Source: Comamonadaceae bacterium (GTDB lineage Bacteria > Pseudomonadota > Gammaproteobacteria > Burkholderiales > Burkholderiaceae_C). From it: a DNA stretch of 64,000 nucleotides. Made by a program: the position numbers and the translations under genes. Positions 47,555-56,854 of the stretch are shown here, piece after piece; positions within the stretch are counted from its first letter, which is position 1, and every line of letters begins with the position of its first letter. The notes beneath the pieces were generated by a model, which did not search any database, had not been told where the DNA came from, and worked only from the letters and a program-made list of their open reading frames with translations. The DNA lies in assembly GCA_947454955.1 (NCBI GenBank), contig CANGLW010000010.1, positions 20,264 through 84,263 of the forward strand. Reading direction: 5' to 3'.

Positions 47555-48643
47555 TTAGCCCCTTCCTCCGGGGTTGCGAAGTTGCATGAGCAGGTTCTCG
47601 TAAGCGCCTTCCGCAAAGCGCGACCACAAGATTTGATCATCGCGGAATTTCACAAAGCTGTTGTAAATTTTTTGCCACTTGGCATTTTTTTCGGACAGCT
47701 CGGCGTAGATGTCGTTGCTGGCCTTCCAAGCCGCCACGCCCACATCTTTGGGGAAGGGTTTGACCTTCACGCCGTTGCCAATTAAACGGCGCAGCGCATC
47801 GGGGTTGCGTGCGTCGTACTTGGCTTGCATTTCCACGTGGGCGTCGCTGCAGGCCATCTCAAAAATTTGTTGGTAGTCCTTGGGCAAAGCTTCCCAGGCC
47901 TTGGCGTTCACATACATGGTGATCTGGCCACAAGGGTCCCAATAGCTGGGGTAGTGGTAGACCTTGGCGATCTTGTAAAAGCCCAGTTTCTCGTCGTCAT
48001 AAGGACCCACAAACTCTGCGCCGTCGATGGTCCCTTTTTCGAGTGCGGTGTAAATCTCGCCGCCCGGCAGGTTTTGCGGCACCAAGCCCAAGCGCTGCAG
48101 CACCAAGCCCCCAAAGCCACCAATGCGGAACTTCAAGCCTTTCACATCGGCGAGTGAATTCACCTCTTTGCGAAACCATCCCCCCATTTGTGTACCGGTG
48201 TTGCCGCAGGCGAAATTCACAATGTTGTAGTCGCGGTAAAAATCACGCAGCAATGGCAAGCCTCCGCCGCTGTACATCCAGCCCGTCATTTGGCGCGACG
48301 TCATACCAAAGGGAATTTGGCCATCCAACGCAAAGGTGGGGTCCTTGCCAAAGAAGAACACCGAGGCTGTGTGCGCACATTCCACAGCACCGTCTTGCAC
48401 GGCGTCAGCCACCATCAAGGCCGGCACCACCTCCCCCGGGCCGTGCACTCGAATTTCAAAACGTCCGTCGGTGGCTGCCAGTACGCGTTTGGCTACCGTG
48501 TCAGCGCCGCCAAAAATAGTGTCCAAGCCTTTGGGCCAGCTAGAAGCCAAGCGCCAACGCACTTGGGCTTGTGCACGCACAAACGCGGGTGCGGCCAGGG
48601 CAGAACCAACGGCAGCTGCTTGTATCAACGAACGTCTTTTCAT
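47555..48643 (-). CDS. TRAP transporter binding protein, TakP-like (2-oxoacid type)
   Basis: A 362-residue DctP-family binding protein with a twin-arginine signal (MKRRSLIQAAAVGSALAAPA). WRLASSWPKGLDTIFGGADT, GKDPTFALDGQIPFG, GNTGTQMGGWFRKEVN, and GTIDGAEFVGPYDDEKLGFY match my recollection of the 2-oxoacid-binding TakP of Rhodobacter. No DctQ or DctM membrane genes are adjacent, so it must use a membrane pair encoded elsewhere. AGGAGACAAC precedes ATG 48643. Divergent from the GntR regulator. Confidence 0.9.
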   Translation of the reverse strand: MKRRSLIQAAAVGSALAAPAFVRAQAQVRWRLASSWPKGLDTIFGGADTVAKRVLAATDGRFEIRVHGPGEVVPALMVADAVQDGAVECAHTASVFFFGKDPTFALDGQIPFGMTSRQMTGWMYSGGGLPLLRDFYRDYNIVNFACGNTGTQMGGWFRKEVNSLADVKGLKFRIGGFGGLVLQRLGLVPQNLPGGEIYTALEKGTIDGAEFVGPYDDEKLGFYKIAKVYHYPSYWDPCGQITMYVNAKAWEALPKDYQQIFEMACSDAHVEMQAKYDARNPDALRRLIGNGVKVKPFPKDVGVAAWKASNDIYAELSEKNAKWQKIYNSFVKFRDDQILWSRFAEGAYENLLMQLRNPGGRG

Positions 48644-48687
48644 GTTGTCTCCTGTTAAGGTTGTGGTTGTCAACGCGGGTGATGAAC

Positions 48688-48715
48688 TTGCTAAATCTTT
48701 TCTAACTGGTATGAT
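48688..48715 (+). promoter_or_regulatory. Sigma-70-type promoter giving a probable leaderless transcript of the GntR gene
   Basis: -35 TTGCTA and extended -10 TGGTATGAT (hexamer TATGAT at 48710) with a 16-base spacer. The expected start of transcription is at or within a base or two of the ATG at 48722, and no ribosome site precedes it. Confidence 0.5.
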
Positions 48716-48721
48716 GAGTAC

Positions 48722-49477
48722 ATGAGTAACGATTATGAGGACACTTCGACGGCCCGTCAACCGGCCGCTGTCGCCGAGGTGGCGCCGATCGCTCGGCGTA
48801 AGCTCTCCCATGAAGTCTTAGACCGTTTGTTGCCCCGCATACGGTCGGGTGAATTCCCGGTCAATACCTTGCTGCCCAGTGAGCGCGACCTCATGGCCAG
48901 TCTGGGTGTGGGGCGCCCTGCGGTGCGCGAAGCCTTGCAAGCCCTGCAGCGCATGGGGGTGGTGGACATCGTGCACGGTGAGGGCGCGCGCGTGTTGCCC
49001 TTGACCGCTGACAAGGTCATGGGTCAGGTGACAGACGCAGCGATGCACTTGCTCTCTGGCTCAAGCGATTTGCTCGAGCACCTCAAGCAAGCCCGCCTGG
49101 ACTTTGAGGTGGCCATGATCCGCACCGCGGCCAAGCGCGCCACCACCAAGCAAATAGCCCACTTGAATCAGTTGCTGGAAGAACACCGCGCCGCATTGGA
49201 TGACCCGCAGCGCTTTTTAGCGACTGACATGGCTTTTCACCATGCCATCGCTGAAATATCCAACAACGCCATCTACACCGCTGTGTCGCAAACCATGCTG
49301 GCATGGTTAGAGCAATTTCACCAAGAGGTGGTGCGTGCACCCGGTGCAGAAAAAACAACCTTGAATGAACACATCAAGATGTTCAACTGCATTGCCGCCC
49401 ACGACGCCGAAGGTGCCGCTGCTGCCATGGTGGCGCACTTGAAACGTGCGAATAAACATTACAAAACATTGGCTTAG
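48722..49477 (+). CDS. GntR-family (FadR/FCD) regulator
   Basis: A 251-residue GntR regulator with winged helix SHEVLDRLLPRIRSGEFPVN, TLLPSERDLMASLGVGRPAV, REALQALQRMGVVDIVHGEG (~residues 29-90) and an all-helical FCD effector domain including DMAFHHAIAEISNNAIY whose His residues bind metal or a carboxylate. FCD regulators usually respond to organic or sugar acids. It is divergent from the TakP-like gene and 39 bases before the hydrolase gene, so it probably controls the whole locus. Confidence 0.92.
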   Translation: MSNDYEDTSTARQPAAVAEVAPIARRKLSHEVLDRLLPRIRSGEFPVNTLLPSERDLMASLGVGRPAVREALQALQRMGVVDIVHGEGARVLPLTADKVMGQVTDAAMHLLSGSSDLLEHLKQARLDFEVAMIRTAAKRATTKQIAHLNQLLEEHRAALDDPQRFLATDMAFHHAIAEISNNAIYTAVSQTMLAWLEQFHQEVVRAPGAEKTTLNEHIKMFNCIAAHDAEGAAAAMVAHLKRANKHYKTLA

Positions 49478-49516
49478 GTTTGCGCACTTGCCTGGCCTGA
49501 GTTGGAGGAGACACCC

Positions 49517-50422
49517 GTGAGTTTGTTCCCTGGTTTTCAATCGAAGCACTTTCAAGCCACAGGTGCCAACATCCATTACAAAATCAGTGGCTCGGGCGAC
49601 CCGGTGTTGCTCTTACACGGCTACCCGCAAACCCATGTGTGCTGGCACCATATTGCGCCGGTGCTGGCGCAGCACTACACCGTGGTCTGCGCTGACTTAC
49701 GCGGCTACGGTGACTCGTCCAAGCCCACGGGCCTGCCCGACCACAGCAACTACGCCAAACGCTCCATGGCACAAGACATGGTGGAACTCATGAGCGCCTT
49801 GGGTTTTGAGCGCTTTCACCTGGTGGGCCATGACCGTGGTGGGCGTGTGAGCCACCGTTTGGCCGCTGACCATCCAACTCGGGTACACACCCTCACGGTG
49901 TTGGACATTTCGCCCACCCTCAAAATGTTTGAAAGCACTGACATGGCCTTTGCCAGGGCCTATTACCACTGGTTCTTGATGCTGCAAGCTCCTCCCCTGC
50001 CCGAGCAAATGTTGATAGGTAAAGTGCCGCTCAACATCCTGGGCCGGGTGGGTCGTGAAGAACCTGATCTGAGCAAATTCAACGAAGAGGCGGTGAGTGA
50101 CTATGTGCGCAGCTATGCCGACATGGCTGCCATCCACGCCAGTTGCGAAGACTACCGCGCTGCCGGCACCATTGACCTCGAGCACGACCGTGCTGATCGC
50201 TCGGCGGGTATTCGACTGACCATGCCGGTCTTGGCCCTGTGGGGTGCCAACGCGGTGGTGGGCACCATGTTTGATTGCTTGGCTGATTGGCAAGAGGTGG
50301 CCACCCAGGTGCAAGGTCGCGCTTTGTCATGTGGTCACTTCATTCCCGAAGAGGCGCCCCAAGAAACGCTGCAAGAACTCCAAGCGTTCTTCCACGCAAA
50401 CCCTTTGATTGCAGCGGCATGA
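49517..50422 (+). CDS. Alpha/beta hydrolase, haloacetate-dehalogenase-like
   Basis: A 301-residue hydrolase with Asp nucleophile in VGHDRGGRVSHRLAADHP (~residue 106), HGYPQTHVCWHHIAPVL, and CGHFIPEEAPQETLQE with the catalytic His. The GHDRGGR elbow and HGYPQ are those of fluoroacetate dehalogenases and epoxide hydrolases rather than esterases. GTG 49517 is chosen because GGAGGAG lies 6 bases before it. It overlaps the ilvD ATG (ATGA), so they are co-translated. The actual substrate may be non-halogenated. Confidence 0.85.
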   Translation: MSLFPGFQSKHFQATGANIHYKISGSGDPVLLLHGYPQTHVCWHHIAPVLAQHYTVVCADLRGYGDSSKPTGLPDHSNYAKRSMAQDMVELMSALGFERFHLVGHDRGGRVSHRLAADHPTRVHTLTVLDISPTLKMFESTDMAFARAYYHWFLMLQAPPLPEQMLIGKVPLNILGRVGREEPDLSKFNEEAVSDYVRSYADMAAIHASCEDYRAAGTIDLEHDRADRSAGIRLTMPVLALWGANAVVGTMFDCLADWQEVATQVQGRALSCGHFIPEEAPQETLQELQAFFHANPLIAAA

Positions 50423-52131
50423 CCAACGCCTTTGATCCGCGTCACCGCAGTCATGTGCTGCTGGACGGGCCAGACCGCGCCGTGGCGCGAGGCATGCTCA
50501 AAGCCACAGGCTTGCGTGACGACGATTTACGTAAGCCCCAAATTGGTGTGGCGCACTGCTGGATTGGCACCATGCCTTGCAACCTCAACCACCGCAAGCT
50601 GGCCGCCGACGTGGCGCAGGGTATACGTGCGGCCGGTGGCACGCCGCTTGAAATCAACACCGTTGCCATCAACGATGGGATCACCACCGGCACCGAGGGC
50701 ATGAAGACCTCGCTGGTCAGTCGCGAATTGATTGCCGATTCGGTCGAGCTGGTGGCACGTGGCCACATGCTCGATGCGCTGGTGGTGATTGCCGGTTGCG
50801 ACAAAACCATCCCTGCCATGGCCATGGCCTTGGGTCGCTTGAACTTGCCAGGTGTTTTGCTTTACAGCGGCTCCATCGCTTCAGGGGCTTGCACGCAACC
50901 CAACCGTGTGTTTGGCCAGCGGCGCTTGACCATCCAAGACTTGTACGAGGCCATTGGCGCCTTCAATGCGGGGCACATCAACGCGCAAGAGTTCAAAGAT
51001 GTGGAAGACCACGCTTGCCCGGGTGCAGGCGCCTGCGGTGGCCAATTCACCGCCAACACCATGGCGACCGCCTGCGAGATGTTGGGCATCACACCCATGG
51101 GTTTGGGCGGTATACCTGCGCTGGATGCTGCTAAGGGCCAAGCTGCCCAAGCCTGCGGACAGTTGGTCATGCAGTTGCTGCGCGCAGGCACCAAGACACG
51201 CGACATCGTGACCCGCCAAAGCCTGGAGAACGCCATCACCGGGGTCATGGCCACGGGAGGGTCTACTAACGCGGTCTTACACCTGCTGGCCATGGCGCGT
51301 GAATTTGGTGTGGACCTCAACATCGATGACTTTGATCCGATCTCGCGCCGCACCCCCGTGCTGGCCGACATGCGCCCTTGGGGGCAATACACCGCCCCTG
51401 AGATGCACGAGGCCGGGGGCATGGCAGTAGTGGGCAAGCGTTTGTTGCAAGCCGGCTTGCTGCATGCACAAGCCCGCACGGTAACCGGACGGACCTTGCA
51501 AGAAGACATCGATGCAGCACCTGAGCCCGCAGGACAACAAGTGATTCGCCCGCTTTCCAACCCCATCAAGCCTCAAGGTGGTTTGGTGATTTTGCGTGGC
51601 AATTTGGCGCCGGGCGGTTGCGTCATCAAACTCTCGGGCCAAAGCAAAGACACCCACCGTGGCACTGCGCGCGTGTTTGAACGCGAGGAAGATGCCTTTG
51701 AAGCCATCAAAGCCGGTGCCATTCGCCCAGGCGATGTGATGGTGCTTCGCAACGAAGGACCGCGTGGTGGCCCAGGCATGCGTGAGATGCAACTCGTGAC
51801 CGGAGCCTTGCAAGGTGCTGGCTTGGGCGACACCGTGGCCTTGGTGACCGATGGTCGTTTTTCAGGTGCCAGCCGTGGATTCGTCATCGGCCATGTCGTG
51901 CCTGAGGCCGCTGATGGCGGCCCGATAGCGGTGGTGCGTGAAGGCGACACGATCGTCATCGATGTGCCGTCTCGACGTTTGGACCTTGAATTACCACCAC
52001 ATGAATTACTTGCCCGGCTTCAAGCCTGGCAAGCCCCTCCACGCACACAAGCTTTGAGCGGTGTGCTGGCCAAGTACGCACGCTTGGTGGGCAATGCCTC
52101 TGAAGGCGCTGTCACCTCGGCGGACCATTGA
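50419..52131 (+). CDS. ilvD: IlvD/EDD-family dehydratase (dihydroxy-acid dehydratase-like)
   Basis: A 570-residue Fe-S dehydratase. Cluster cysteines are in TMPCNLNHRKLA, IAGCDKTIPAMAMAL and DHACPGAGACGGQFTANTMA; GVMATGGSTNAVLHLLAMAR and GRFSGASRGFVIGHV line the active site. The family converts 2,3-dihydroxy or sugar acids to 2-oxoacids. Length suits true IlvD, but the setting (GntR-FCD regulator, TakP-like binding protein, aldehyde dehydrogenase) also fits a sugar-acid dehydratase, so the ilvD symbol is tentative. Confidence 0.88.
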   Translation: MTNAFDPRHRSHVLLDGPDRAVARGMLKATGLRDDDLRKPQIGVAHCWIGTMPCNLNHRKLAADVAQGIRAAGGTPLEINTVAINDGITTGTEGMKTSLVSRELIADSVELVARGHMLDALVVIAGCDKTIPAMAMALGRLNLPGVLLYSGSIASGACTQPNRVFGQRRLTIQDLYEAIGAFNAGHINAQEFKDVEDHACPGAGACGGQFTANTMATACEMLGITPMGLGGIPALDAAKGQAAQACGQLVMQLLRAGTKTRDIVTRQSLENAITGVMATGGSTNAVLHLLAMAREFGVDLNIDDFDPISRRTPVLADMRPWGQYTAPEMHEAGGMAVVGKRLLQAGLLHAQARTVTGRTLQEDIDAAPEPAGQQVIRPLSNPIKPQGGLVILRGNLAPGGCVIKLSGQSKDTHRGTARVFEREEDAFEAIKAGAIRPGDVMVLRNEGPRGGPGMREMQLVTGALQGAGLGDTVALVTDGRFSGASRGFVIGHVVPEAADGGPIAVVREGDTIVIDVPSRRLDLELPPHELLARLQAWQAPPRTQALSGVLAKYARLVGNASEGAVTSADH

Positions 52132-52151
52132 AACTCAACTGCAACAGCATC

Positions 52152-53633
52152 ATGAAAACTTACCAACACTACATTGACGGCCAATACACCGACCCCATCA
52201 ACGGTCAGTGGATGGACTCCATCGACCCCTACACCGGCGAGGTGTGGGCCAAAGTGCCGCGCGGCTGTGCGCAAGACGTGGACAAAGCGGTAGCTGCTGC
52301 ATCGCGCGCCCTCAAAGAAGGCCCCTGGAGCAAGATGAGCCCCACCGATCGCGGCAAGCTCATGCTCAAGCTGGCGGATTTGGTCACGCGTGAGGCACCG
52401 CGCCTGGCGGAAATTGAAGTCAAAGACAACGGCAAGCTGCTGGCTGAAATGCGCGGGCAGTTGAACTACCACCCCGAGTGGTGGCGTTACTTTGGTGGTT
52501 TGGCCGACAAGGTCGAAGGCCGTGTGATGCCCATCGACAAGCCCGACATGTTTGCTTTTTCAAACAGCGAGCCTGTGGGCGTGGTGGGTGCGATCACCGC
52601 ATGGAACTCACCGCTGTTGTTCATCGCCTGGAAATGCGCACCGGCCTTGGCCGCAGGTTGTACGGTGGTTATTAAGCCGTCTGAATTTGCCTCAGTCTCT
52701 ACCTTGGAATACGCAGCCCTGGTGCGCGAAGCGGGCTTCCCCGATGGGGTGTTCAATGTGGTCACCGGCTTGGGGCACGAGGTGGGTTCGGCCATTGTGG
52801 ACCACCCCAAGGTGGCCAAGATCACCTTCACCGGTTCAGACGCTACCGGTGCGCGCATTTACGCCCAGGCCGCTGCCAAAATGAAGCGTGTATCTTTGGA
52901 GTTGGGCGGCAAATCGCCCAACATCGTGTTTGACGACTGCGACATCGAGCAAGCTGCTGCGGGTGTGGTGTCGGGTATTTTTGCGGCAACCGGTCAGACC
53001 TGCATTGCAGGCTCACGCTTGCTGGTTCAAAAATCGATCCAAGAAAAGTTCACCGAACAATTGGTCAAGATCGGCGCGAGCGCGCGCATTGGCAACCCCA
53101 TGTTGAGCGACACAAACATCGGCCCCATCACCACCGCCGCGCAATACCGCAAGGTGCTGGATTACATGGACATCGCCAAGAACGAAGGCGCGCGCTGTGT
53201 GCTGGGCGGCGGTAAGGCTGAACGCGCTGATTTACCAGGCGGTCAGTTCGTACAACCCACGATTTTTGTGGACGTGACGCCGCAGATGCGCATCGCCCGC
53301 GAAGAGGTGTTTGGTCCGGTCTTGTCCATCATGGGCTTCGATGACGAAGCCCACGCGGTACAAATGGCCAACGACACCATTTACGGCTTGGCAGCTGGGG
53401 TATGGACACAAGACATGGGCCGTGCGCTGCGCATGTCCAAAGCCCTAGAGGCCGGTACGGTGTGGGTCAACACCTACCGGGCGGTGAGTTACATGATGCC
53501 CTTTGGTGGCATGAAGCATTCGGGTATTGGTCGAGAAAGCGGCATCGATGCCATCAAAGAATTCCAGGAGACCAAGAGCACCTGGATCTCTTACGCCAAA
53601 GGCGCGCCAGCCAATCCGTTTGTGATGCGCTGA
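52152..53633 (+). CDS. NAD(P)-dependent aldehyde dehydrogenase
   Basis: A 493-residue ALDH. AITAWNSPLLFIAWKCAPAL and TVVIKPSEFASVST bind the cofactor, SLELGGKSPNIVFDDCD holds the catalytic Glu (~residue 254), and GIFAATGQTCIAGSR the nucleophilic Cys (~288). EEVFGPVLSIM and PFGGMKHSGIGRESG are also present. ATG 52152 (MKTYQHYIDGQY) was chosen. It is 20 bases after the dehydratase gene; oxidation of the semialdehyde formed after the dehydratase step is the natural inference. Confidence 0.93.
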   Translation: MKTYQHYIDGQYTDPINGQWMDSIDPYTGEVWAKVPRGCAQDVDKAVAAASRALKEGPWSKMSPTDRGKLMLKLADLVTREAPRLAEIEVKDNGKLLAEMRGQLNYHPEWWRYFGGLADKVEGRVMPIDKPDMFAFSNSEPVGVVGAITAWNSPLLFIAWKCAPALAAGCTVVIKPSEFASVSTLEYAALVREAGFPDGVFNVVTGLGHEVGSAIVDHPKVAKITFTGSDATGARIYAQAAAKMKRVSLELGGKSPNIVFDDCDIEQAAAGVVSGIFAATGQTCIAGSRLLVQKSIQEKFTEQLVKIGASARIGNPMLSDTNIGPITTAAQYRKVLDYMDIAKNEGARCVLGGGKAERADLPGGQFVQPTIFVDVTPQMRIAREEVFGPVLSIMGFDDEAHAVQMANDTIYGLAAGVWTQDMGRALRMSKALEAGTVWVNTYRAVSYMMPFGGMKHSGIGRESGIDAIKEFQETKSTWISYAKGAPANPFVMR

Positions 53634-53657
53634 TGCGCAGGCGTTCGATTCTCTGGC

Positions 53658-53687
53658 ACTACCAAGGCAGTGTGATGCCTTGGTAGT
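53658..53687. terminator. Perfect 12-bp hairpin after the aldehyde dehydrogenase gene
   Basis: ACTACCAAGGCA / TGCCTTGGTAGT with a 6-base loop GTGTGA, between two convergent genes. No T-run on either side, so it may be a bidirectional or rho-assisted stop, or protect 3' ends. Confidence 0.5.
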
Positions 53688-53733
53688 AGGGCTGCGCAGT
53701 CACAGGCTAGTTGTTGTCGAACATATGGCAACC

Positions 53734-54111
53734 CTAGTCGTCCTTTGAGCTTGGGCTTTTCAACTCCCACTTCATGATCAGTGAAGAAATGGCCAGCAAC
53801 AGCACAGCGCCGCTTTCATAGATCAAATCCACCGTGCTGATGCCCTTACCTTGCAAGATGATCAGGCGGCATAAAGCTGTGATCGCAATGAACACAGGAA
53901 TGGTGATCGGAATTTTGCTGTACTTGTAGAAGGCGGCAACCATGCCCAGCACCTCGGCATAAATGAACATCAGCAAAAGATCTGTCAGTGTGATTTTTCC
54001 ATTGACGACCACCATGTACATCTCAGAACAAACGCTGTAGACGGTAAAGAGGGCAATCAGGATCAAGATGCCCTTCTCCGCAGCCGTGATCCATTTGTAA
54101 ATGTTCATCAT
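53734..54111 (-). CDS. psiE: PsiE-family inner-membrane protein
   Basis: A 125-residue protein with four hydrophobic helices (~12-30, 42-62, 68-85, 100-115) and the PsiE pattern GILILIALFTVYSVCSEMYM, DLLLMFIYAEVLGMVAAFYK. E. coli PsiE (~136 residues) is phosphate-starvation induced; its function is unknown. GGAGCG precedes ATG 54111. It is 93 bases beyond the GGDEF-EAL gene on the same strand and may be a separate unit. Confidence 0.82.
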   Translation of the reverse strand: MMNIYKWITAAEKGILILIALFTVYSVCSEMYMVVVNGKITLTDLLLMFIYAEVLGMVAAFYKYSKIPITIPVFIAITALCRLIILQGKGISTVDLIYESGAVLLLAISSLIMKWELKSPSSKDD

Positions 54112-54204
54112 CAACGCTCCTTCAACAGTCAGCGGGTTTGTTGGGTATAGAAAATTAAAGTTGCGCGCTCGACATTTTCAGAGCTCGCGCTCAGCGGGAG
54201 CGAA

Positions 54205-56853
54205 TCAAGCCAAGTCAGTGCTGCCACAAGCCATTTGAACAGGCTTTAAATTTGTTGGCAATGCCAGGACATCCTTCAATGGCATAGGCTTGGCGTACAA
54301 ATAGCCTTGGGCTTGCTTGCAACCCAACGCCACCAGCGTGTCTCGCTGCAAGTCGTTTTCAACACCTTCTGCCGTGACGTCCAAATCGAGCGATTGGGCC
54401 AAAGCCAGGATGCCTGCAACAATTTTGATGTTCTCTTCGCGTTCCAGACCCGCGGTGAACGACATGTCAATCTTCAACTTTTGAATGGGCATACTGGCCA
54501 GTCGCGACAGAGATGAGTAGGACTTTCCAAAATCATCGATGGCAATTTTCAAGCCAAGCGCCATGATGGCTTTGAGCTGGCTTGAAATCTCCTCTGGGCT
54601 CAAGGAAAGATCTGATTCGGTGATTTCCATAACAAAGCCCTGAAGTCCATTTTCCTCTTGGGTGGCAAGCGTTGATAGCAAGGTCAAAAGCCACTTGCCA
54701 GCCATCAACTGCGGTGAAGAATTCAAGGCGATGCTTGCACCAGGAAAGCGGGCTCGCATGGCATGGCTGTCTGCAACCACCTGGGTGAACAGGCTCTGTG
54801 TCAAAGCTGCAATGGCGCCTGACTGTTCTGCCAGTGCAATGAATTCATTCGGCGACACTTGGCCTAGCTCTTCGTCATGCCAGCGGGCCAAGGCTTCGAA
54901 GCCGATGATGTTGCCCGTGCGCAAATCGACCTCCGGTTGGTAGTGCGGATGGATTTTTCCTTGACTGATGGCGAGCGCTAATTTGTTATCGATCTTGGTT
55001 TTGCGAGAGGTGGCGTTCATCAACTGTGAATCAAGCCATTTGACCTGATTACGCCCGGATTCTTTGGCACTCAGCAAAGCCGTGTCCGCGAAAATCAGCA
55101 GCTCACTGATTTTTTTCGAATCATCCGGAAAAAGGGCAGCACCTGCACTGAATGTGGCACTGAACTGTGTTGATGTCGTGTCATTCAAATCTAAAGTGTG
55201 GGGTCTGAAAATCAACTGTAGTTTTTTCTTGAAATCCTCGACCGGCTCATTCACGGTGATCACGGCGATGAACTCGTCACCAGACCTGCGGCACAAGAAG
55301 GTGCCATCGGGCAACACTGACTTGAGGTGCTGCGCAATCAGACGTATAGCTTCATCGCCTTGGTCATGTCCGTAGGTGTCGTTGATGCTCTTGAAATGGT
55401 CTAAATCAATGAACAAGAGCGCAAAGCGTTCGCCATGGACGCGCTCGTCCATGTAGGCCAGAAACCCTCTGTAATTGGGCAATTGGGTGAGCTGGTCCTC
55501 CAAGAGCAAATCTTTGAGTTGTTGTTCAACTTTACGTAGGGGGCTGATGTCTGAAAAAACCGATACATACCCCTGGCTGATGCCTTCAGAGTCGCGCAAG
55601 GTGGACACGGAAAGCAGCACAGGAATTGGTCTTTGTTGACGGCTCAGAAAATAGGTTTCTCCACGCCAGCTCCCGTTTTTTTGAACACTTTTGGCAATGA
55701 TGGAGACATCTTTTTTTGACTGCTCTTTCAGGTAAAGACGCCCAGCGGGTTGACCGATCAAATCCTCTTTGCTGTACCCCGTCATGTCTAGCAGCGCACG
55801 GTTCAGATCGACAATCAGCCCTTTTCTGTTGGTGACCAAAATCGCTTCTGCAGCAGTTTCAAAAACGCGAGAGAAGATGGACAGTTTTTCAGTCGTCAGT
55901 CTTTGTTTTTGCAGAATGCCTTGCAAGACGTTCGACACTTCAGAGATTTCATCGCCTGAGTTGTCGGTGGTGGACGCAACGTTGCGCCCCAGCAAAGTGT
56001 CAGATGCCAAAACAACCAGTTTGTCCAAGCGACTGGTGGTGCGCACAGAGAATTCGGTTGTCCACTTCTTCAAGCGCCAAAAAAGGAACATGCTGCATAT
56101 CAGTGACACGCTCAAGCCGCTCCAAATCAACAGCATGGCCGGCGCATGGTTTTGCACCAGTTTGATGTGGATTGCGTAGGGTTCTTCTGCCGCTTGCCAT
56201 GCCAGCTTGAAGTCTTCGCCTTGCTGGTAAAACTTGAAGGGCGTGTCCTCCAAGATGTCTGACATGAAGCTGATCTGCATGTCTTTGGGAATCTCTAGGT
56301 TGGCGATCGCTTTGTCGATGTCAAAGTGCATCAACAAAATACCCACCATGCTGTCTGTGAAGTTGGTGGTGATGGGTTGACTGACCACCAGGTATGAACT
56401 CTGTCCAATCTGGAGGATTTCATAGTGTGCGTGGTTATCGTTGAGGGTCTCCTGCACACTCCAAAGCACATCCATCAGTTCAATGGCGTTGTTTCCACTG
56501 TGGATGAATTCCCTGCCCCGGTAATCGAGCAGGCTGAATTTGTAGTTAGGGTTTTGATTGGCTTTCGCCAACACAGGTATGAGGTAACTGCCGCGCCCCA
56601 CACTGTCTGTCATGGCTGTCCAGACATTGGGCGACTGGCTCAATTCCGTCGCTTGCAGGAAAGCCGCTTTGATCTCTGATTCCAACTTGGTTGAAATCAA
56701 AGCTTTGTAGTGTTTGAACTCTTCTTTTTGGTAGTAGTAGATCCCATACAAGGCCACAATCACGATCAGTGCCGTGCTGACCAACATGTAGGTGCCAAAA
56801 AGTTTGAATATCTCCTTGCTGATCTGTGCCTTGAGTTGAAGGGGCTGCTTCAT
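54205..56853 (-). CDS. Membrane sensor with HAMP-PAS-GGDEF-EAL (c-di-GMP synthase/phosphodiesterase)
   Basis: An 882-residue two-transmembrane sensor. TM1 ~20-40, periplasmic Cache-like domain ~45-240, TM2 ~243-262, HAMP-like ~265-315, PAS ~330-445, GGDEF ~455-605, EAL ~620-870. The cyclase loop reads RRSGDEF (SGDEF variant, residue ~523), usually active. The EAL domain has FEALARW (~652), ALNSSPQ, EITESD, IDDFGKSYSSLSR (~772), KLKID, AEGVEN and QGY, i.e. all catalytic positions. So both making and breaking c-di-GMP are possible. It begins 1 base after the stop of the binding-protein gene, implying a functional pair. Confidence 0.93.
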   Translation of the reverse strand: MKQPLQLKAQISKEIFKLFGTYMLVSTALIVIVALYGIYYYQKEEFKHYKALISTKLESEIKAAFLQATELSQSPNVWTAMTDSVGRGSYLIPVLAKANQNPNYKFSLLDYRGREFIHSGNNAIELMDVLWSVQETLNDNHAHYEILQIGQSSYLVVSQPITTNFTDSMVGILLMHFDIDKAIANLEIPKDMQISFMSDILEDTPFKFYQQGEDFKLAWQAAEEPYAIHIKLVQNHAPAMLLIWSGLSVSLICSMFLFWRLKKWTTEFSVRTTSRLDKLVVLASDTLLGRNVASTTDNSGDEISEVSNVLQGILQKQRLTTEKLSIFSRVFETAAEAILVTNRKGLIVDLNRALLDMTGYSKEDLIGQPAGRLYLKEQSKKDVSIIAKSVQKNGSWRGETYFLSRQQRPIPVLLSVSTLRDSEGISQGYVSVFSDISPLRKVEQQLKDLLLEDQLTQLPNYRGFLAYMDERVHGERFALLFIDLDHFKSINDTYGHDQGDEAIRLIAQHLKSVLPDGTFLCRRSGDEFIAVITVNEPVEDFKKKLQLIFRPHTLDLNDTTSTQFSATFSAGAALFPDDSKKISELLIFADTALLSAKESGRNQVKWLDSQLMNATSRKTKIDNKLALAISQGKIHPHYQPEVDLRTGNIIGFEALARWHDEELGQVSPNEFIALAEQSGAIAALTQSLFTQVVADSHAMRARFPGASIALNSSPQLMAGKWLLTLLSTLATQEENGLQGFVMEITESDLSLSPEEISSQLKAIMALGLKIAIDDFGKSYSSLSRLASMPIQKLKIDMSFTAGLEREENIKIVAGILALAQSLDLDVTAEGVENDLQRDTLVALGCKQAQGYLYAKPMPLKDVLALPTNLKPVQMACGSTDLA

Positions 56854-56854
56854 G

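Noticed and set aside
53641..53690. Possible tRNA-like T-loop (GTTCGATTC) near the hairpin
   Set aside because: No acceptor, D or anticodon arms can be drawn around it; the sequence is explained by the 12-bp hairpin.
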